From positions 1 through 7,194 of the forward strand of contig JAOUOK010000081.1 of assembly GCA_029880425.1 (NCBI GenBank): a stretch of DNA of 7,194 bases, in the 5' to 3' direction. Made by a program: the position numbers and the translations under genes. Below the pieces are notes generated by a model that worked only from the letters and a program-made list of their open reading frames with translations, was not told where the DNA came from and searched no databases. The stretch's first letter is position 1. Each line of letters opens with the position of its first letter. The stretch is from Gammaproteobacteria bacterium. Its GTDB lineage: Bacteria; Pseudomonadota; Gammaproteobacteria; UBA6429; Thiohalophilaceae. This document shows, piece by piece, positions 5,475 to 7,194 of this stretch.

Positions 5475-7194
5475 CTATTGAAGTGCTTTCATTATAGTTT
5501 CTAGAAAATTATCTAGCTTAATAGGTTTCGTTATGTATCCATCAAAACCTGCATCCTCGGCACGTTGGATATCTAATGATGTGGCATATGAGCTTAAACC
5601 AATGATCTTCATTTCCTTTAAATCTGGATCTTTATCAATAATTTTTTTAAGTGCGAAGCCATCCATACCCGGCAAGTTTATATCAAGTAATAACAGGTCT
5701 GGTTTATTACTTCTTATTTTTTCCAGCCCTTCCTCCGGTTGCATGGCGGTGATCAATTCAATACCACCCTGTTTTTTTATAATCATTTCAATAAGCTGCA
5801 TGTTCGCTAAATTATCTTCAATATAGATGATCTTTTTACTTGAAATGTTTTTTTTATTCATAGGTAATATATTTTCTTGTGAATTTAAATTCTGTTGTGA
5901 TATGTGTACTGGATCAATAGGAACTGAAATTGCAAAAGTACTCCCTGTACCATATTCGCTTTCAAATTCAATTGATCCCTTCATTTCTTCAATTAATTTT
6001 TTGGAAAGTGAAAGTCCTATACCCGTACCTTCGATATGAGGCTCCGCATCTATCCTGTCAAAAGGTTTGAATACCCGGTAAAAATTCTCCTGTTTAATAC
6101 CAATACCCGTATCCTTCACAATAATTTTTATATTGCCATCAGACTGTTCGCAGCTAAGACTAATATCGCCATGTTCTCTATTATATTTTATAGCATTACT
6201 CATCAAGTTAACTAGTACCTGTTTTAAGCGCATTTGATCTGTATAGACAAAATATGAACAGTCAGAAATATCAATATTTAATGTTAGTGTTGTTTGTTTT
6301 ATGGATGGACGAATTAAGTTAATACATTCTTCCAGCAAATTGTGTAAATTAATAGATTTAATATCATATACTAATTTTCCACTTTCTATTTTACTAAGAT
6401 CCAGGACATCATTGACCAGTGATAATAAATGTTCACCCGCATTGATAATTATCTTGGCATACTGTGATGTTTCTTCGTTTTCCTCACCTTGTAATTCCAG
6501 TAACTGGGAAAAACCGAGGATGGCATTTAGAGGCGTTCTTAATTCATGACTCATGCTTGAGAGGAAGTCAGATTTTGCGTTATTGGCAGATTCTGCGATT
6601 GCCCTGGCTTGTACCAGTTCTTCAGTTCTTTCTTTTACACGAAGCTCAAGATCATCACGCATTTTCATCAGGTCATCAGTTGCCTTTTTAAGCTCTGTAA
6701 CATCATGTGCCACGGCGTAAATTTTCTGGTTGCCTTCTACCGTGACAGCATTCCAGTCAAGCCAGCGATACTTACCATCCTTACACATATAACGATTAGT
6801 AAAGCCTATTACCGCAGAAGGTTGACCTGATAGTTTTTCTGCTGCATTAATTGTATTTTCCCTGTCGTCGGGGTGGACAAATTCGATAAAGGGTTTTGCT
6901 TTTAATTCTTCTGTTGTAAAGCCTAACGTCTTTTCCCAGGCGTTACTTATATCGATGAAATAGCCATTAAAATCGGCAATACACAACATATCTGCTGATA
7001 TATCAAAAAACATGCTGTGTTGTTGCTGTAAATTATGCAGTTCAGTAATATCTAACAGGATGCCGTTCCATAAAATATCACCAGTGCTTGTCATCATCGG
7101 CATGGATGCACATTTAAACCATACAAGATAACCATTATTTAAAGAATAAGGGAATTCAAACTGTAAGAATGTTAATTTAGTTGCAGACTGATTA
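5475..7194 (-). CDS. Hybrid sensor histidine kinase (PAS-PAS-HisKA-HATPase-REC), N-terminus beyond right edge
   Basis: The frame is open from the right edge to the TAG at 5477-5475 (573 codons visible). The Met at 7103 is internal: 30 upstream sense codons continue the end of a PAS domain (YSLNNGYLVWFKCAS, then ILLDITELHN). Numbering from that Met, a second complete PAS domain spans about 30-137, then a coiled-coil linker (137-175). HisKA follows, with phospho-acceptor His186 in SHELRTPLNA. The ATP-binding domain (about 285-396) has the N-box Asn303, DTGIGI and GTGIGLS. A receiver domain (about 424-541) has Glu429-Asp430, phospho-acceptor Asp474 in LLLDINLPGMDG, Ser504 where Thr is more common, and Lys526. 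It should sense a signal through PAS and relay phosphate to its own receiver. No HPt domain or separate regulator is seen in the window. No membrane segment is visible. The gene converges on the GMC operon, so a shared function is not implied. Confidence 0.95.
   Translation of the reverse strand, partial: NQSATKLTFLQFEFPYSLNNGYLVWFKCASMPMMTSTGDILWNGILLDITELHNLQQQHSMFFDISADMLCIADFNGYFIDISNAWEKTLGFTTEELKAKPFIEFVHPDDRENTINAAEKLSGQPSAVIGFTNRYMCKDGKYRWLDWNAVTVEGNQKIYAVAHDVTELKKATDDLMKMRDDLELRVKERTEELVQARAIAESANNAKSDFLSSMSHELRTPLNAILGFSQLLELQGEENEETSQYAKIIINAGEHLLSLVNDVLDLSKIESGKLVYDIKSINLHNLLEECINLIRPSIKQTTLTLNIDISDCSYFVYTDQMRLKQVLVNLMSNAIKYNREHGDISLSCEQSDGNIKIIVKDTGIGIKQENFYRVFKPFDRIDAEPHIEGTGIGLSLSKKLIEEMKGSIEFESEYGTGSTFAISVPIDPVHISQQNLNSQENILPMNKKNISSKKIIYIEDNLANMQLIEMIIKKQGGIELITAMQPEEGLEKIRSNKPDLLLLDINLPGMDGFALKKIIDKDPDLKEMKIIGLSSYATSLDIQRAEDAGFDGYITKPIKLDNFLETIMKALQ

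Noticed and set aside
5456..5477. Inverted repeat TAGCC...GGCTA at the 3' end of the kinase gene
   Set aside because: Only five base pairs with a 12-base loop, overlapping the kinase stop codon and with no T-run following. Not a credible terminator.
5533..6830. Several plus-strand frames opposite the sensor kinase
   Set aside because: They overlap conserved HisKA, HATPase and receiver coding sequence and have no homology-like motifs of their own.
7101..7103. Met at 7103 as the start of the sensor kinase
   Set aside because: Thirty sense codons continue upstream in frame to the window edge and encode the tail of a PAS domain, so this Met is internal and the gene is truncated by the window.

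Overview
The window looks like a chromosomal segment of a moderately AT-rich gammaproteobacterium. The main evidence is the leftward run hemC-hemD-(hemX), a gene order typical of Gammaproteobacteria, with hemC closely matching E. coli at the active-site positions. Tat and Sec signal peptides also indicate a Gram-negative cell envelope. I cannot name the genus from sequence alone.

Layout. Positions 1-1950 (minus strand) hold tetrapyrrole genes: hemC (1018-1950), hemD (172-936) and the first 49 codons of a probable hemX (1-148, running off the left edge). Positions 1951-2086 are a divergent promoter region with a 16-base near-perfect palindrome (1993-2008) and a consensus TATAAT (2034-2039) reading right. 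Positions 2087-5365 (plus strand) form a compact four-gene operon: two exported thioredoxin-fold proteins (CPFC and CKWC), a Tat-signal protein of the gluconate 2-dehydrogenase subunit 3 family, and a 558-residue GMC-family flavoprotein. Junctions are 1 nt, 0 nt and a 4-nt ATGA overlap. Positions 5366-5474 are a short convergent spacer. Positions 5475-7194 (minus strand) carry a hybrid sensor histidine kinase whose N-terminus lies beyond the right edge.

How the genes may work together. HemC makes hydroxymethylbilane and HemD cyclises it to uroporphyrinogen III; HemX is a membrane-associated partner often encoded next in this operon. The rightward operon looks like a periplasmic oxidoreductase module. 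The small subunit carries the twin-arginine signal and probably carries the leaderless GMC subunit across the membrane as a hitchhiker. Two periplasmic thioredoxins are made from the same transcript. No cytochrome c subunit is encoded beside it, so the electron acceptor is open. The flavoprotein is cysteine-rich (12 Cys) and appears to lack both residues of the usual GMC catalytic His/His or His/Asn pair. This operon is the most interesting part of the window; its substrate cannot be read from the sequence. No RNA genes, mobile elements, CRISPR arrays or origins were seen, and no gene-free stretch exceeds 300 bases.
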